The notes under the pieces: generated by a model
The model's database searches: none
The model's input: only the letters and a program-made list of their open reading frames with translations
Told to the model about the DNA's origin: nothing
Source: Niabella drilacis
GTDB lineage: Bacteria; Bacteroidota; Bacteroidia; Chitinophagales; Chitinophagaceae
DNA length: 64,000 nt
Direction: 5' to 3'
Assembly (NCBI RefSeq): GCF_900101395.1
Contig: NZ_FMZO01000001.1
Coordinates: forward strand, 740,636-804,635
Made by a program: the position numbers and the translations under genes
In this document: positions 51,562-60,405 of the stretch, piece by piece
Layout: every line of letters begins with the position of its first letter
Numbering within the stretch: position 1 is the first letter of the stretch

Positions 51562-52287
51562 ATGAAACAAAGTAAACTTGTTTTGAAATCCTTCCTGGTA
51601 GCCGTAGCAGTTATGGTAACCGGTACCGTTATGGCACAGGTAGCGGTGGGGGTGCGCGCAGGCGTTAACCTTTCCAATCTTACCATAAAAGATGCAGATG
51701 GAAAAACCGTTGACGGCGCTAAACTGACCCCGGGGTTCAATGCGGGGCTTACATTCGACATCCCGGTTGCTGATGAATTTTATATACAGCCCGGGGCCCT
51801 GTTCAGCATGAAGGGGGCAAAGCTGGAGAAAAATGCACATGAATATTTTAATTCAGACGACTTTTCGCCGGCAGCTTCGGGAGACTATACCCGCTTGAAT
51901 ACCTATAACCTGGAAGTACCTGTAAACTTTATTTTTAAGCCTGCTGCAGGAAACGGTAACCTGCTGATAGGGGCTGGTCCGTATTTTTCCTATGCCCTGG
52001 GCGGGAACTTTAAAAGAGTAACGGATGCATTCGGTACCGAAACGGGGAAGCTGGAATTTGCAAATGATTATAATGATTTCAGCAGCGATGCCGGTAAAAT
52101 GACCTTTGGCAAACGTGCAGATGTAGGGGCCAACCTGTTATTCGGGTACGAGTTCGCCAGTCGCTTTTCGGTTCAGTTGAACGGGCAGCTGGGACTGACG
52201 AACCTGGAGCCCAAAACCGACGGCCGCAAGCCGGAAGAAGTGTTAAAGAACAACAGCTTTGGTCTTTCAATAGGCTATAAATTTTAA
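51562..52287 (+). CDS. porin-family outer membrane beta-barrel protein
   Basis: 241 residues. Signal peptide ending VMAQ, then VAVGVRAGVNLSNLTIKD, TPGFNAGLTFDIPVADEFYI and GAGPYFSYALGGNF, with an aromatic end LSIGYKF. This is the common 8-stranded barrel (outer-membrane beta-barrel 2/PorT-like) of Bacteroidota. Function unknown. A terminator at 52315 follows. Confidence 0.85.
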   Translation: MKQSKLVLKSFLVAVAVMVTGTVMAQVAVGVRAGVNLSNLTIKDADGKTVDGAKLTPGFNAGLTFDIPVADEFYIQPGALFSMKGAKLEKNAHEYFNSDDFSPAASGDYTRLNTYNLEVPVNFIFKPAAGNGNLLIGAGPYFSYALGGNFKRVTDAFGTETGKLEFANDYNDFSSDAGKMTFGKRADVGANLLFGYEFASRFSVQLNGQLGLTNLEPKTDGRKPEEVLKNNSFGLSIGYKF

Positions 52288-52314
52288 AGAGACGGATCAG
52301 CATGTATAAGCGTG

Positions 52315-52342
52315 ACCGCTCCCTAAGGGGGCGGTTTTTTTG
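52315..52342 (+). terminator. intrinsic terminator of the porin-family gene
   Basis: ACCGCTCCC-TAA-GGGGGCGGT with the tail TTTTTTT. Confidence 0.85.
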
Positions 52343-52387
52343 TGCCGCCGGCGCCGGTTTAAAGATTTTGTTAAAACGACAGATAAA

Positions 52388-52433
52388 GCATGACAGTGCA
52401 TGACAGTAATTTGTTTTAAACCGGATATTTTTG
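52388..52433 (+). promoter_or_regulatory. promoter of the rhamnose operon with tandem direct repeat
   Basis: TATTTTTG at 52426-52433 is a good -7 box. The -33 place has no TTTG at proper spacing; instead GCATGACAGT occurs twice in direct tandem (52388-52397 and 52398-52407), ending 18 bases upstream of the -7 box. Direct repeats next to a weak -33 are typical of AraC-type activators such as those of rhamnose operons. Confidence 0.55.
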
Positions 52434-52461
52434 AGTTTTAATGATTGCTTAAAAGAAATTC

Positions 52462-53544
52462 ATGAACGCGTTATTAGGAGTTATTTTTCATTTTATCGGA
52501 GGGTTTGCTTCCGGTAGTTTTTACATCCCGTATAAAAAAGTAAAAGGGTGGTCCTGGGAGTCGTACTGGCTGGTGGGTGGCGTCTTTTCGTGGCTCATTG
52601 TACCGCCGCTGGCGGCCTGGCTGACGATCCCCAACTTTTCGGAAATTATCCGCACGGCAGGGGGGGCCACCATCGGGTATGCTTATCTTTTCGGATTGCT
52701 TTGGGGAATTGGCGGGCTTACCTATGGGCTGGGGGTGCGCTACCTGGGCGTATCACTGGGAAGCAGCATCATCCTGGGGCTTTGTATGGTCTTCGGAGCC
52801 CTGATCCCTGCGATCTATTATCAGCTGAATCCCGCTGAAGGCAAGGATACCATCGGCTTGTTATTTGACTCAAGCTGGGGGAAAGTGGTGATGCTGGGTT
52901 TGCTGGTGTGTATCATTGGGATCATGGTTTCCGGCAAAGCGGGTATGCGCAAGGAAAAGGAGCTTGCAGGGCAGGAGCACGATCACCTATCCGGAAAGGA
53001 TGAATATAAATTTGGCCTGGGATTGGTGGTGGCTATCGTTTCCGGTGTGCTGAGCGCCTGTTTTAATTTCGGAATCGAGGCCGGCAAACCGATGGCGGAT
53101 GTTGCCAATGAATTGTGGAAGGCTGCGCACCCGGGACAGGGAGAGTTCCTTTACCAGAACAATGTATCCTACGTGGTGATCTTATGGGGAGGACTTACCA
53201 CCAACCTGATCTGGTGCCTGATCCTGAATGCGCGTAATAAGACCTTTGGCGATTACACCAATACAAAAACCCCGCTCTTATCCAATATCATCTTTTGCGC
53301 GCTGGCAGGTACTACCTGGTTCCTTCAGTTCTTCTTCTATGGTATGGGAGAAAGCAAACTGGGCAATGGCCCCAGCTCCTGGATCCTGCACATGGCTTTT
53401 ATTATTCTGATCGCAAATGTATGGGGGCTGATCCTGAAGGAATGGAAAGGTGTAAGCAAAAAAACACTGACCACAGTGGTGCTGGGGATCATCATTATCC
53501 TGGTATCCGTGCTGCTGGTCGGATATGGAAACTCGTTAAAATAG
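52462..53544 (+). CDS. rhaT: L-rhamnose/proton symporter RhaT
   Basis: 360 residues with ten hydrophobic segments. LGVIFHFIGGFASGSFYIPY, GVRYLGVSLGSSIILGLCMV, LSACFNFGIEAGKPMA and LSNIIFCALAGTTWFLQFFF are characteristic of RhaT in the drug/metabolite transporter fold. It imports L-rhamnose with protons through the inner membrane. First gene of the rhamnose operon; the next gene follows after 22 bases. Confidence 0.93.
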   Translation: MNALLGVIFHFIGGFASGSFYIPYKKVKGWSWESYWLVGGVFSWLIVPPLAAWLTIPNFSEIIRTAGGATIGYAYLFGLLWGIGGLTYGLGVRYLGVSLGSSIILGLCMVFGALIPAIYYQLNPAEGKDTIGLLFDSSWGKVVMLGLLVCIIGIMVSGKAGMRKEKELAGQEHDHLSGKDEYKFGLGLVVAIVSGVLSACFNFGIEAGKPMADVANELWKAAHPGQGEFLYQNNVSYVVILWGGLTTNLIWCLILNARNKTFGDYTNTKTPLLSNIIFCALAGTTWFLQFFFYGMGESKLGNGPSSWILHMAFIILIANVWGLILKEWKGVSKKTLTTVVLGIIIILVSVLLVGYGNSLK

Positions 53545-53566
53545 TATTTAATAAAGAATTCAGTAT

Positions 53567-55684
53567 ATGAGTGCAGAAACGAAAACGTTCAAACACGTAA
53601 GTTATTTATGGGATGAAGCCACAGCGGCTGCAATGCAAGGCGATGAAGTAGCCCTGCTGATCTACCGCTCCAATTTATTGGGGGCAGATCTTCGCTTAAC
53701 CAACTACGGCGGTGGAAACACTTCCTGCAAGGTAACCGCAAAGGATCCGCTTACCAATGAGGATAAGGAGATCATGTATGTAAAGGGTAGCGGGGGTGAC
53801 CTGGGTACGCTGAAAAAGAGCGGGCTGGCGGCTTTGTATGTAGATCGCCTGCGGAGTCTGAAAGCTATTTACAGGGGTATCGAACATGAAGATGAAATGG
53901 TAGAGCTGTTCAATCATTGTATCTATGACCTGGCGTCCAAAGCGCCCTCGATCGATACCCCGCTGCACGGTTTCCTGCCCTTCAAACATATCGATCATCT
54001 GCACCCGGATGCTGCTATCGCTATTGCGGCGGCCAGGGATGGTAAGAAGATCACTGAGGAATTGTTTGGCGGTACTATCGGTTGGGTACCCTGGCAGAAA
54101 CCTGGGTTTGACCTGGGACTGCAGTTAAAACAATGCCTGGACGAAAACCCGGGGATCCGCGGTATCATGCTGGGGTCCCATGGCTTGTTTACCTGGGGCG
54201 ATACGGCTTATGAAAGCTATGTGAATACCCTGGAAGTGATCGAAAAGTGCGCGGACTATATCGAACAGCAAACCGGGGCAAAGCCTGTTTTCGGTGGCGA
54301 AAAGATAGTGGCGCTGCCTGCTGCTGACCGGCTAAAGAAAGCGGCGGCGCTGGCACCCGTATTAAGAGGATGCTGTTCTTCCCATACAAAAATGGTGGGC
54401 CATTTTACCGATGATGAGCGGGTGCTGCAGTTCATCAATTCCAACGACCTGGACCGGCTGGCACCGCTGGGTACTTCCTGTCCCGATCATTTCCTGCGTA
54501 CCAAGATCAGTCCGCTGGTATTGAACCTGGCCCCGGATGAAGACCTGGACAATGTAGCATCTGTAAAGGAAAAGATAGCGCCGCTGTTTGATGCTTACCG
54601 TAAGATGTATGCGGATTATTATGAAACCTGCAAACATCCCAACAGCCCTGCAATGCGGGACCCGAACCCCGTAGTGATCATTTATCCGGGGGTAGGAATG
54701 TTCACCTTTTCAAAGGATAAACAAACGGCAAGGGTGGCTGCAGAGTTTTACACGAATGCCATCAATGTGATGCGCGGGGCTGAAGCTATTTCTGAATATA
54801 CATCGCTGCCCCGGCAGGAGGCTTTCAATATTGAATACTGGTTACTGGAGGAAGCCAAATTACAGCGCATGCCTAAACCCAAACCACTCAGCGGCCGTAT
54901 TGCGCTGATCACCGGCAGCGGTGGCGGTATTGGCAAGGCCATTGCCCGCAGGTTTGCAGAAGAAGGAGCCTGTGTGGTGATCAATGATATCAATGAAGAG
55001 CGGGTCAATGAAACAACTTTAGAATTTCAAAAAAGCTTTGGTAAAGATGCTGCGGCATCGGTAATCCTGGATGTTACGGCCAACGATTCAATAAAAGCCG
55101 CGATTGATGCGGCCGTACTGGCGTTTGGCGGCCTGGATATAATCGTAAACAATGCGGGCATCAGCATCTCCAAATCCATAACGGATCATACCATTGAAGA
55201 GTGGGACCGTTTATATGATATCCTTGTGAAGGGACAGTTTATGGTTTCCAAACACGGAGTGGCTGTCATGCGCAAGCAGGATATAGGTGGGGACATTATC
55301 AATATCGTTTCTAAAAATTCGGTAGTTTCGGGTCCCAACAACGCGGGCTATGGTTCAGCCAAGGCGGCGCAGGCGCACCTTTCAAGACTGCTGGCAGCGG
55401 AGTTGGGTGGGGATAAGATACGTGTAAATGCAGTAAATCCTGATGCTGTAATTGCCAATTCCAATATATGGGCAGGGGGCTGGGCCGAAGGTCGTGCCAG
55501 GGCTTATGGTATTACGGTGGAAGAATTGCCGGCTTATTATGCCAGGCGAACCCTGATGAATGAAGTGATCCTCCCGGAAGATATCGCCAATGCCTGCTTT
55601 GTATTTGTAAGCGGCCTGCTTAATAAGTCCACCGGAAATGTGTTGAACGTGGATGGTGGGGTAGCCGCAGCATTTGTACGGTAA
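53567..55684 (+). CDS. bifunctional rhamnulose-1-phosphate aldolase / short-chain dehydrogenase
   Basis: 705 residues with two parts. Residues 1-430 form a class II aldolase (NYGGGNTSCKV, MYVKGSGGDLGTL, TPLHGFLPFKHIDHLHPDA with metal-ligand His residues, LGSHGLFTWGD). Residues 440-705 form a short-chain dehydrogenase (ALITGSGGGIGKAIARRF, NNAGISISK, YGSAKAAQAHLSRLLA). The aldolase splits L-rhamnulose-1-phosphate into dihydroxyacetone phosphate and L-lactaldehyde; the second part oxidises or reduces lactaldehyde. The same fused enzyme is known as RhaEW in Bacillus. Confidence 0.93.
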   Translation: MSAETKTFKHVSYLWDEATAAAMQGDEVALLIYRSNLLGADLRLTNYGGGNTSCKVTAKDPLTNEDKEIMYVKGSGGDLGTLKKSGLAALYVDRLRSLKAIYRGIEHEDEMVELFNHCIYDLASKAPSIDTPLHGFLPFKHIDHLHPDAAIAIAAARDGKKITEELFGGTIGWVPWQKPGFDLGLQLKQCLDENPGIRGIMLGSHGLFTWGDTAYESYVNTLEVIEKCADYIEQQTGAKPVFGGEKIVALPAADRLKKAAALAPVLRGCCSSHTKMVGHFTDDERVLQFINSNDLDRLAPLGTSCPDHFLRTKISPLVLNLAPDEDLDNVASVKEKIAPLFDAYRKMYADYYETCKHPNSPAMRDPNPVVIIYPGVGMFTFSKDKQTARVAAEFYTNAINVMRGAEAISEYTSLPRQEAFNIEYWLLEEAKLQRMPKPKPLSGRIALITGSGGGIGKAIARRFAEEGACVVINDINEERVNETTLEFQKSFGKDAAASVILDVTANDSIKAAIDAAVLAFGGLDIIVNNAGISISKSITDHTIEEWDRLYDILVKGQFMVSKHGVAVMRKQDIGGDIINIVSKNSVVSGPNNAGYGSAKAAQAHLSRLLAAELGGDKIRVNAVNPDAVIANSNIWAGGWAEGRARAYGITVEELPAYYARRTLMNEVILPEDIANACFVFVSGLLNKSTGNVLNVDGGVAAAFVR

Positions 55685-55712
55685 AAACGTCTTCATATAA
55701 CAAGCAATACAA

Positions 55713-55749
55713 GAGTTGATGATTTTCTAATCGGTCAACTCGTTTTTTT
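55713..55749 (+). terminator. terminator-like hairpin between aldolase and isomerase genes
   Basis: GAGTTGA (55713-55719) pairs with TCAACTC (55735-55741), then GTTTTTTT. It lies inside the operon and may dampen expression of the downstream genes. Confidence 0.6.
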
Positions 55750-55768
55750 AAGATCTAAAGTATTTTTT

Positions 55769-57043
55769 ATGCTATTAACAAAGACCCAGATAGAGCAGCA
55801 TAATGATGCCTTGCTGACACAACATCAACGGAATTTTGAATTCATCTCCGGCAATGTCGCCGGGATTGATGCGATATTAAAGAAGCTCACGGATTTCCAG
55901 GTGGCCATCCCCTCATGGGCACTCGGGAACGGTGGAACACGTTTTGGAAGGTTTGGGGGAAGGGGCGAGCCTGCAACCCTGGAACAGAAGCTGGAGGATG
56001 TGGGCTTACTGCACCAGTTCAACCGGTCAAGCGGCGCCATTTCATTGCATATCCCCTGGGATATTCCTAAGGATGCTGCGGCACTGAAACAGCTGGCGGC
56101 TCAGCTGGACCTGAAGTTTGATGCCATGAACTCCAATACCTTCCAGGATCAGCCCGGGCAGGCGCATAGCTATAAATACGGCTCATTGCAGCATGTGGAT
56201 AAAGCGGTACGCAAACAGGCAATCGATCACAATATAGAAGTGATCAAATATGGCGAAGAGCTGGGCTCGGAATCTTTAACCATCTGGCTGGCAGACGGCT
56301 CCTGTTTTCCGGGGCAGCTGAACTTCCGCAAGGCCTTTAACAATACATTGGAGAGCCTGGGTGAAATTTATGATGCATTACCCGAAAGCTGGAAAGTGTT
56401 TGTGGAATATAAGGCATTTGAGCCCAACTTTTATTCAACTACGGTAGGTGATTGGGGACAATCGTTCCTGTTTGCCAGCAAGCTGGGTGAAAAGGCCTAT
56501 ACCCTGGTAGATCTTGGGCACCACCTGCCCAATGCCAATATTGAGCAGATCGTAGCCCTGCTGCTGAATGAGAAAAAACTGGGAGGGTTCCATTTTAACG
56601 ACAGTAAATATGGCGATGATGATCTTACCGTAGGTAGCATCAAACCCTACCAGCTGTTTTTGATCTTTAAAGAACTGGTAGAAGGCATGGATGCGCGGGG
56701 TATGGATCATACCAGGGATCTTGGATGGATGATCGACGCCAGCCACAATGTAAAAGACCCGCTTGAAGATCTGCTGCAGAGCGTGGAAGCGATCAGGATC
56801 GCCTATGCACAGGCCTTGTTGGTTGACCCGGCAAAACTGGATGCGGCACAGGAGGCAAACGATGTGGCGCTCGCACAGGAGATCCTGCAGGCGGCCTATC
56901 GTACCGATGTGAGGCCCATCCTGGCCGAAGCGCGGCTGAGGGCCGGCGCTGCATTGGATCCGATCGGGCTATTCCGTCAGCTGAAAGTAAGGGATCAGCT
57001 GGTAAAAGAGCGGGGGGCAAATACAGTAGCAACAGGGCTTTAG
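55769..57043 (+). CDS. rhaI: L-rhamnose isomerase (RhaI type)
   Basis: 424 residues. IPSWALGNGGTRFGRFGG, ISLHIPWDIPKD, SESLTIWLADGSCFPGQLNF, EYKAFEPNFYSTTVGDWG, HHLPNANIEQIV, GGFHFNDSKYGDDDLTVGSI and WMIDASHNVKDPLEDLL are the metal-site motifs of the Pseudomonas-type L-rhamnose isomerase (a TIM-barrel sugar isomerase, unrelated in length to E. coli RhaA). It converts L-rhamnose to L-rhamnulose in the cytoplasm. Confidence 0.92.
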   Translation: MLLTKTQIEQHNDALLTQHQRNFEFISGNVAGIDAILKKLTDFQVAIPSWALGNGGTRFGRFGGRGEPATLEQKLEDVGLLHQFNRSSGAISLHIPWDIPKDAAALKQLAAQLDLKFDAMNSNTFQDQPGQAHSYKYGSLQHVDKAVRKQAIDHNIEVIKYGEELGSESLTIWLADGSCFPGQLNFRKAFNNTLESLGEIYDALPESWKVFVEYKAFEPNFYSTTVGDWGQSFLFASKLGEKAYTLVDLGHHLPNANIEQIVALLLNEKKLGGFHFNDSKYGDDDLTVGSIKPYQLFLIFKELVEGMDARGMDHTRDLGWMIDASHNVKDPLEDLLQSVEAIRIAYAQALLVDPAKLDAAQEANDVALAQEILQAAYRTDVRPILAEARLRAGAALDPIGLFRQLKVRDQLVKERGANTVATGL

Positions 57044-57126
57044 CGAATGGCGGATAGGGGTGTTTTTCATTGTTAAGTTTGATCCCTTAAACCTCAAACA
57101 TTGAACCTCAAATATTGAACATATAA

Positions 57127-58458
57127 ATGAGTGCGATTCCGGGAATAGCGGTTTTTGATATTGGGAAAACGAATAAGAAATACTTCTTTTTTAATGAGGA
57201 TTATGAAATTGTGGAAGAAGAAGTACAGCATTTTTATGAAACAAAAGATGAGGACGGGTTTCCCTGTGATGACATCGCCCTCATCGGCAAATGGGTAAAG
57301 GAAAAGCTGGCCGGGAAGCTGAAAGATCCGCGGATACAGGTAAAGGCGGTTAATTTCTCTACTTATGGAGCGAGTTTTGTTCATGTGAATGCGGAAGGCA
57401 GACCGGTTGCCCCTCTATACAATTACCTGAAACCATTTCCGGAAGACCTGGGAGATCTGTTTTATTACCGTTACGGCGGAAGGGAACAGTTTGCAACGGA
57501 AACGGCATCTCCTGTTTTGGGAAACCTGAATTCCGGGTTACAGTTGTACCGCATTAAAGAACAATTGCCCCATCTGTTTAGCGAAATAAGAACCTCCCTG
57601 CATTTACCGCAGTACTTTGGGTTTCTGGTACATGGAAACGCGTTTTCAGACATTACCAGCATTGGTTGTCATACAGCTTTGTGGAATTTCGGGAACAACG
57701 GCTATCATCGCTGGGTAACGGAGGAGGGGATCCTCGGTAAGCTGGCGCCCTTGTTCGCTTCCGGTGCAGCCATTGAAACAATAGCGGAAAACGGAACCCT
57801 GAAATGCGGAGTGGGCCTGCATGATAGCTCTGCGGCGTTTATCCCGTATATGAACCTGATACAGGAGCCCTTTGTATTGCTGTCTACAGGAACCTGGAGC
57901 ATTTCGATGAATCCCTTCAATAAAGCGCCGCTAACAACAAAGGAGTTACAGCAGGATTGTTTATCTTACCTGACCTATAAAGGGATGCCGCTAAAAGCTT
58001 CCCGCCTGTTTGCCGGCAACGAGCACGAAGAGGAAGTAAAAAAGCTTGCGGCCTTTTATCATGTAAATACGGCATATTTCCACAGTATTCGTTTTGCTCC
58101 GGAACTGGTGGAGCCGCTGAGCAGTACGGACACTCCGGCCGCGTACTCCTTTTCCGGCGGGGATACCATAGAAAAAGCCTATCACAACCTCGTACAGCAC
58201 CTCGTCAGAAAACAGAAATATTCTACGGAGCTGGTGCTGAAAGATACGGATGTAAAGCAGCTTTATGTAGACGGAGGTTTCGCCCGTAACGAAGTATTTA
58301 TGAATCTCATTGCCCGGGCCTTCCCGGAGCTGGCCGTGTATGCGGCTTCTGTATCGCAGGCAACAGCAGTGGGGGCGGCAATGGCTATTCATGATGCCTG
58401 GAATACCCGGGAGCGAACAGGGCAGCTCCTGGAAGTAAAGCGCTATAGGGCTGAATGA
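57127..58458 (+). CDS. rhaB: rhamnulokinase-like FGGY family carbohydrate kinase
   Basis: 443 residues, shorter than classic FGGY kinases. IAVFDIGKTNKKYFFF is the phosphate-1 ATP motif; HDSSAAFIPY, LLSTGTWSISMNPF and LYVDGGFARNEVFMNLIA follow as in the family. It should phosphorylate L-rhamnulose for the aldolase two genes upstream. The 3' end overlaps the convergent cysteine hydrolase gene by 16 bases. No rhamnose regulator or mutarotase gene is in the window. Confidence 0.87.
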   Translation: MSAIPGIAVFDIGKTNKKYFFFNEDYEIVEEEVQHFYETKDEDGFPCDDIALIGKWVKEKLAGKLKDPRIQVKAVNFSTYGASFVHVNAEGRPVAPLYNYLKPFPEDLGDLFYYRYGGREQFATETASPVLGNLNSGLQLYRIKEQLPHLFSEIRTSLHLPQYFGFLVHGNAFSDITSIGCHTALWNFGNNGYHRWVTEEGILGKLAPLFASGAAIETIAENGTLKCGVGLHDSSAAFIPYMNLIQEPFVLLSTGTWSISMNPFNKAPLTTKELQQDCLSYLTYKGMPLKASRLFAGNEHEEEVKKLAAFYHVNTAYFHSIRFAPELVEPLSSTDTPAAYSFSGGDTIEKAYHNLVQHLVRKQKYSTELVLKDTDVKQLYVDGGFARNEVFMNLIARAFPELAVYAASVSQATAVGAAMAIHDAWNTRERTGQLLEVKRYRAE

Positions 58459-58982
58459 CCGGCCCAATGAATATCTGCTCCCTTCTGCGCCAGGAGTTGG
58501 AGCTCCTGTTCCTTTATGGCCTGTTTCTCATCAGCAGAGCCGATGAGGTCCGGATAAAGTGTAACCCGGAACCCTTCGGAAATTGCATCCAGCGCCGTTG
58601 CCTTTACACAATATTCAGTAAGAAAACCGCAGAGGATAAGATGGTCTGCCTGCTGTTGCCGCAAATGATCGCAAAACCTGTTTGAAGAAAAGCAACTATG
58701 CCCTTTTTTTTCAAATTGCTGACAATGCTGAATATTCTTCAGACTGAGTTTATGACCCTCAGTACCGGGAATACAGGCTGAAAATCCCGCTTCAAACTGG
58801 TTGGGGATATAACTGGAGTAAACCAGGATGACCTGGCCGGGCTGCGTTTGCTCCAGCAGCCCATCAAGCTTTTGAACCACCGCCCCGATATGATTCAGCG
58901 CATGCTGCTTTTTCCCATAAGCGAAGCCCGGTTCTGTAAAGTCTTTCTGTGCATCAATGATAATGATCCGGGTTTTAGACAT
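58443..58982 (-). CDS. isochorismatase-like cysteine hydrolase
   Basis: 179 residues. The triad of the family fits: Asp in IIIIDAQKDF (D10), a Lys near the middle, and the Cys in LILCGFLTEYCVKATALDA. The group includes nicotinamidases, isochorismatases and other amidases; the closest kind cannot be told. Cytoplasmic. It converges on rhaB. Confidence 0.85.
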   Translation of the reverse strand: MSKTRIIIIDAQKDFTEPGFAYGKKQHALNHIGAVVQKLDGLLEQTQPGQVILVYSSYIPNQFEAGFSACIPGTEGHKLSLKNIQHCQQFEKKGHSCFSSNRFCDHLRQQQADHLILCGFLTEYCVKATALDAISEGFRVTLYPDLIGSADEKQAIKEQELQLLAQKGADIHWAGHSAL

Positions 58983-59036
58983 GGGGTTATAATTTGAGTG
59001 ATTAAAAAGTAAGGCCTCCCGGTAAAGAAGTCTTTT

Positions 59037-59534
59037 CTAATGGGGCAGTTTTTCCCGGAAGCGGCCATATACCCAGGTGCCTGCAATGGCACTTAAAAGC
59101 GTGATGACCACAACGGTGGCCCCGGTGCCGATCTGCGCAAACAACGGGCCGGGGCAGGCGCCGGTAAGCGCCCAGCCGATACCAAAGATCAACCCGCCAA
59201 AGATCTGTCCCTTGTTAAATTTCCTGGGCTGGATTTCGATTTTTTCTCCTGTAATGGTTTTAACCCTGAATTTTTTGATCAGCCAGATAGAGATCATGCC
59301 CACTGCGACAGCGCTGCCGATAACCCCATACATATGGAAGGATTGTAAGCGGAACATTTCCTGTATGCGGAACCAGCTGATCACTTCAGCCTTGGTAAAA
59401 ACAATTCCAAAAACGATGCCTGCAATAAGGAAGCGGAGCAGCGATCCCCGCTTTTCCGTATCCGTAGCCGGATCCGCGGTAAATTCATCCTCGGAAGGTT
59501 TTTGAGAGCGGTACCTATTATCTTCTTTGATCAT
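59037..59534 (-). CDS. YeeE/YedE (DUF6691) family transporter, half B
   Basis: 165 residues from the ATG at 59534 (MIKEDNRYRSQKPSEDEF). Four hydrophobic segments are seen, with IFGGLIFGIGWALTGACPGP, which holds the conserved Cys of YeeE/YedE-type proteins. With the upstream neighbour it makes a two-gene form of the YeeE transporter, known to take up thiosulfate or related sulfur compounds. The start lies 13 bases after the stop of its partner. Confidence 0.85.
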   Translation of the reverse strand: MIKEDNRYRSQKPSEDEFTADPATDTEKRGSLLRFLIAGIVFGIVFTKAEVISWFRIQEMFRLQSFHMYGVIGSAVAVGMISIWLIKKFRVKTITGEKIEIQPRKFNKGQIFGGLIFGIGWALTGACPGPLFAQIGTGATVVVITLLSAIAGTWVYGRFREKLPH

Positions 59535-59547
59535 GGTTGTTTTTTTG

Positions 59548-60111
59548 TTAGAGGGATAAGATCCAGGGAAGTAATAAATTGGCTGCAAAAAAGCCGCCGA
59601 TCATAAAGCAAATAGTGGCAACCAGGGAAGGCCACTGGAGGTTGGATAAACCCATAATAGCGTGGCCACTGGTGCAGCCGCCGGCATACCGCGTTCCAAA
59701 ACCCACAAGAAACCCACCTGCAACCATCAGGATCGCTCCGCGGGCTGTTAGCAGGGAATGCCAGTTGAAAAGATCAGCAGGCACCAGGTTGTGATAGTCG
59801 GTAATGCCTCGTTTTGCCAGGTCCGCTGCCAGTTGCGGTGCCATTTTTACCGGCTCCGGATCCGCTAGAAAATACGCGGCAATCATTCCTCCTAAGAAAA
59901 TACCCAGCACAAAAAGCAGGTTCCAGCGTTCCTTTTTCCAGTTATACCGGAAAAAAGGAATACCGGAAGGGATACAGGCTGCACAAATATGCCGTAGTGA
60001 GGAGCTGATCCCGAAGGGCTTATTGCCAAGCAGCAACAGCGTGGGTACGATCAACCCGATAAGCGGCCCGGCCACATACCAGGGCCAGGGTTGTTTTATG
60101 AATGCTAACAT
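59548..60111 (-). CDS. YeeE/YedE family transporter, half A
   Basis: 187 residues with about five hydrophobic segments. GFGTRYAGGCTSGHAIMGLS is the YeeE Cys motif, and CAACIPSGIPFF holds further Cys residues. In the family these Cys residues guide thiosulfate across the membrane. Two genes in tandem replace the fused protein of other bacteria. No sulfur dioxygenase or rhodanese gene lies nearby. Confidence 0.88.
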   Translation of the reverse strand: MLAFIKQPWPWYVAGPLIGLIVPTLLLLGNKPFGISSSLRHICAACIPSGIPFFRYNWKKERWNLLFVLGIFLGGMIAAYFLADPEPVKMAPQLAADLAKRGITDYHNLVPADLFNWHSLLTARGAILMVAGGFLVGFGTRYAGGCTSGHAIMGLSNLQWPSLVATICFMIGGFFAANLLLPWILSL

Positions 60112-60405
60112 TTCAGATCCGGATTTAAGATGCTAAGCTATTGAATATTTTTTAATCCGTCATTCGGGAGCCATCAGCTTTTGGTACCATTTGAAAATGT
60201 GGAGATGTTACCATCATTTGCGGCGCGCTGCGCCAGTTTGCTATCAAAGGATCTGGTCTTTTTTTGACTCCCAGGGCTTAGGTGTCTAACATCTAAAATC
60301 GAGTGTTTATGGTCTTCGGGATCATTTTGCCGGATGTTTATTAAATTCGATTGAGAATCAAGGGGCGGATCCAGAGCGGTTTGGGTCGCCCGGTAAAAAA
60401 ACAGT
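60112..60405. repeat. intergenic region with a segment similar to 25397-25466
   Basis: 60207-60280 resembles the minus strand of 25397-25466: both have GTTACCAT, one base, ATTTGCGGCGCGCTGCGCC, then TGCTATCAAA, GATC and, after a T-run, CTCC...GGCTTA. Inside, GGCGCGCTGCGCC forms a hairpin. It looks like a dispersed REP-like repeat. Confidence 0.5.
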
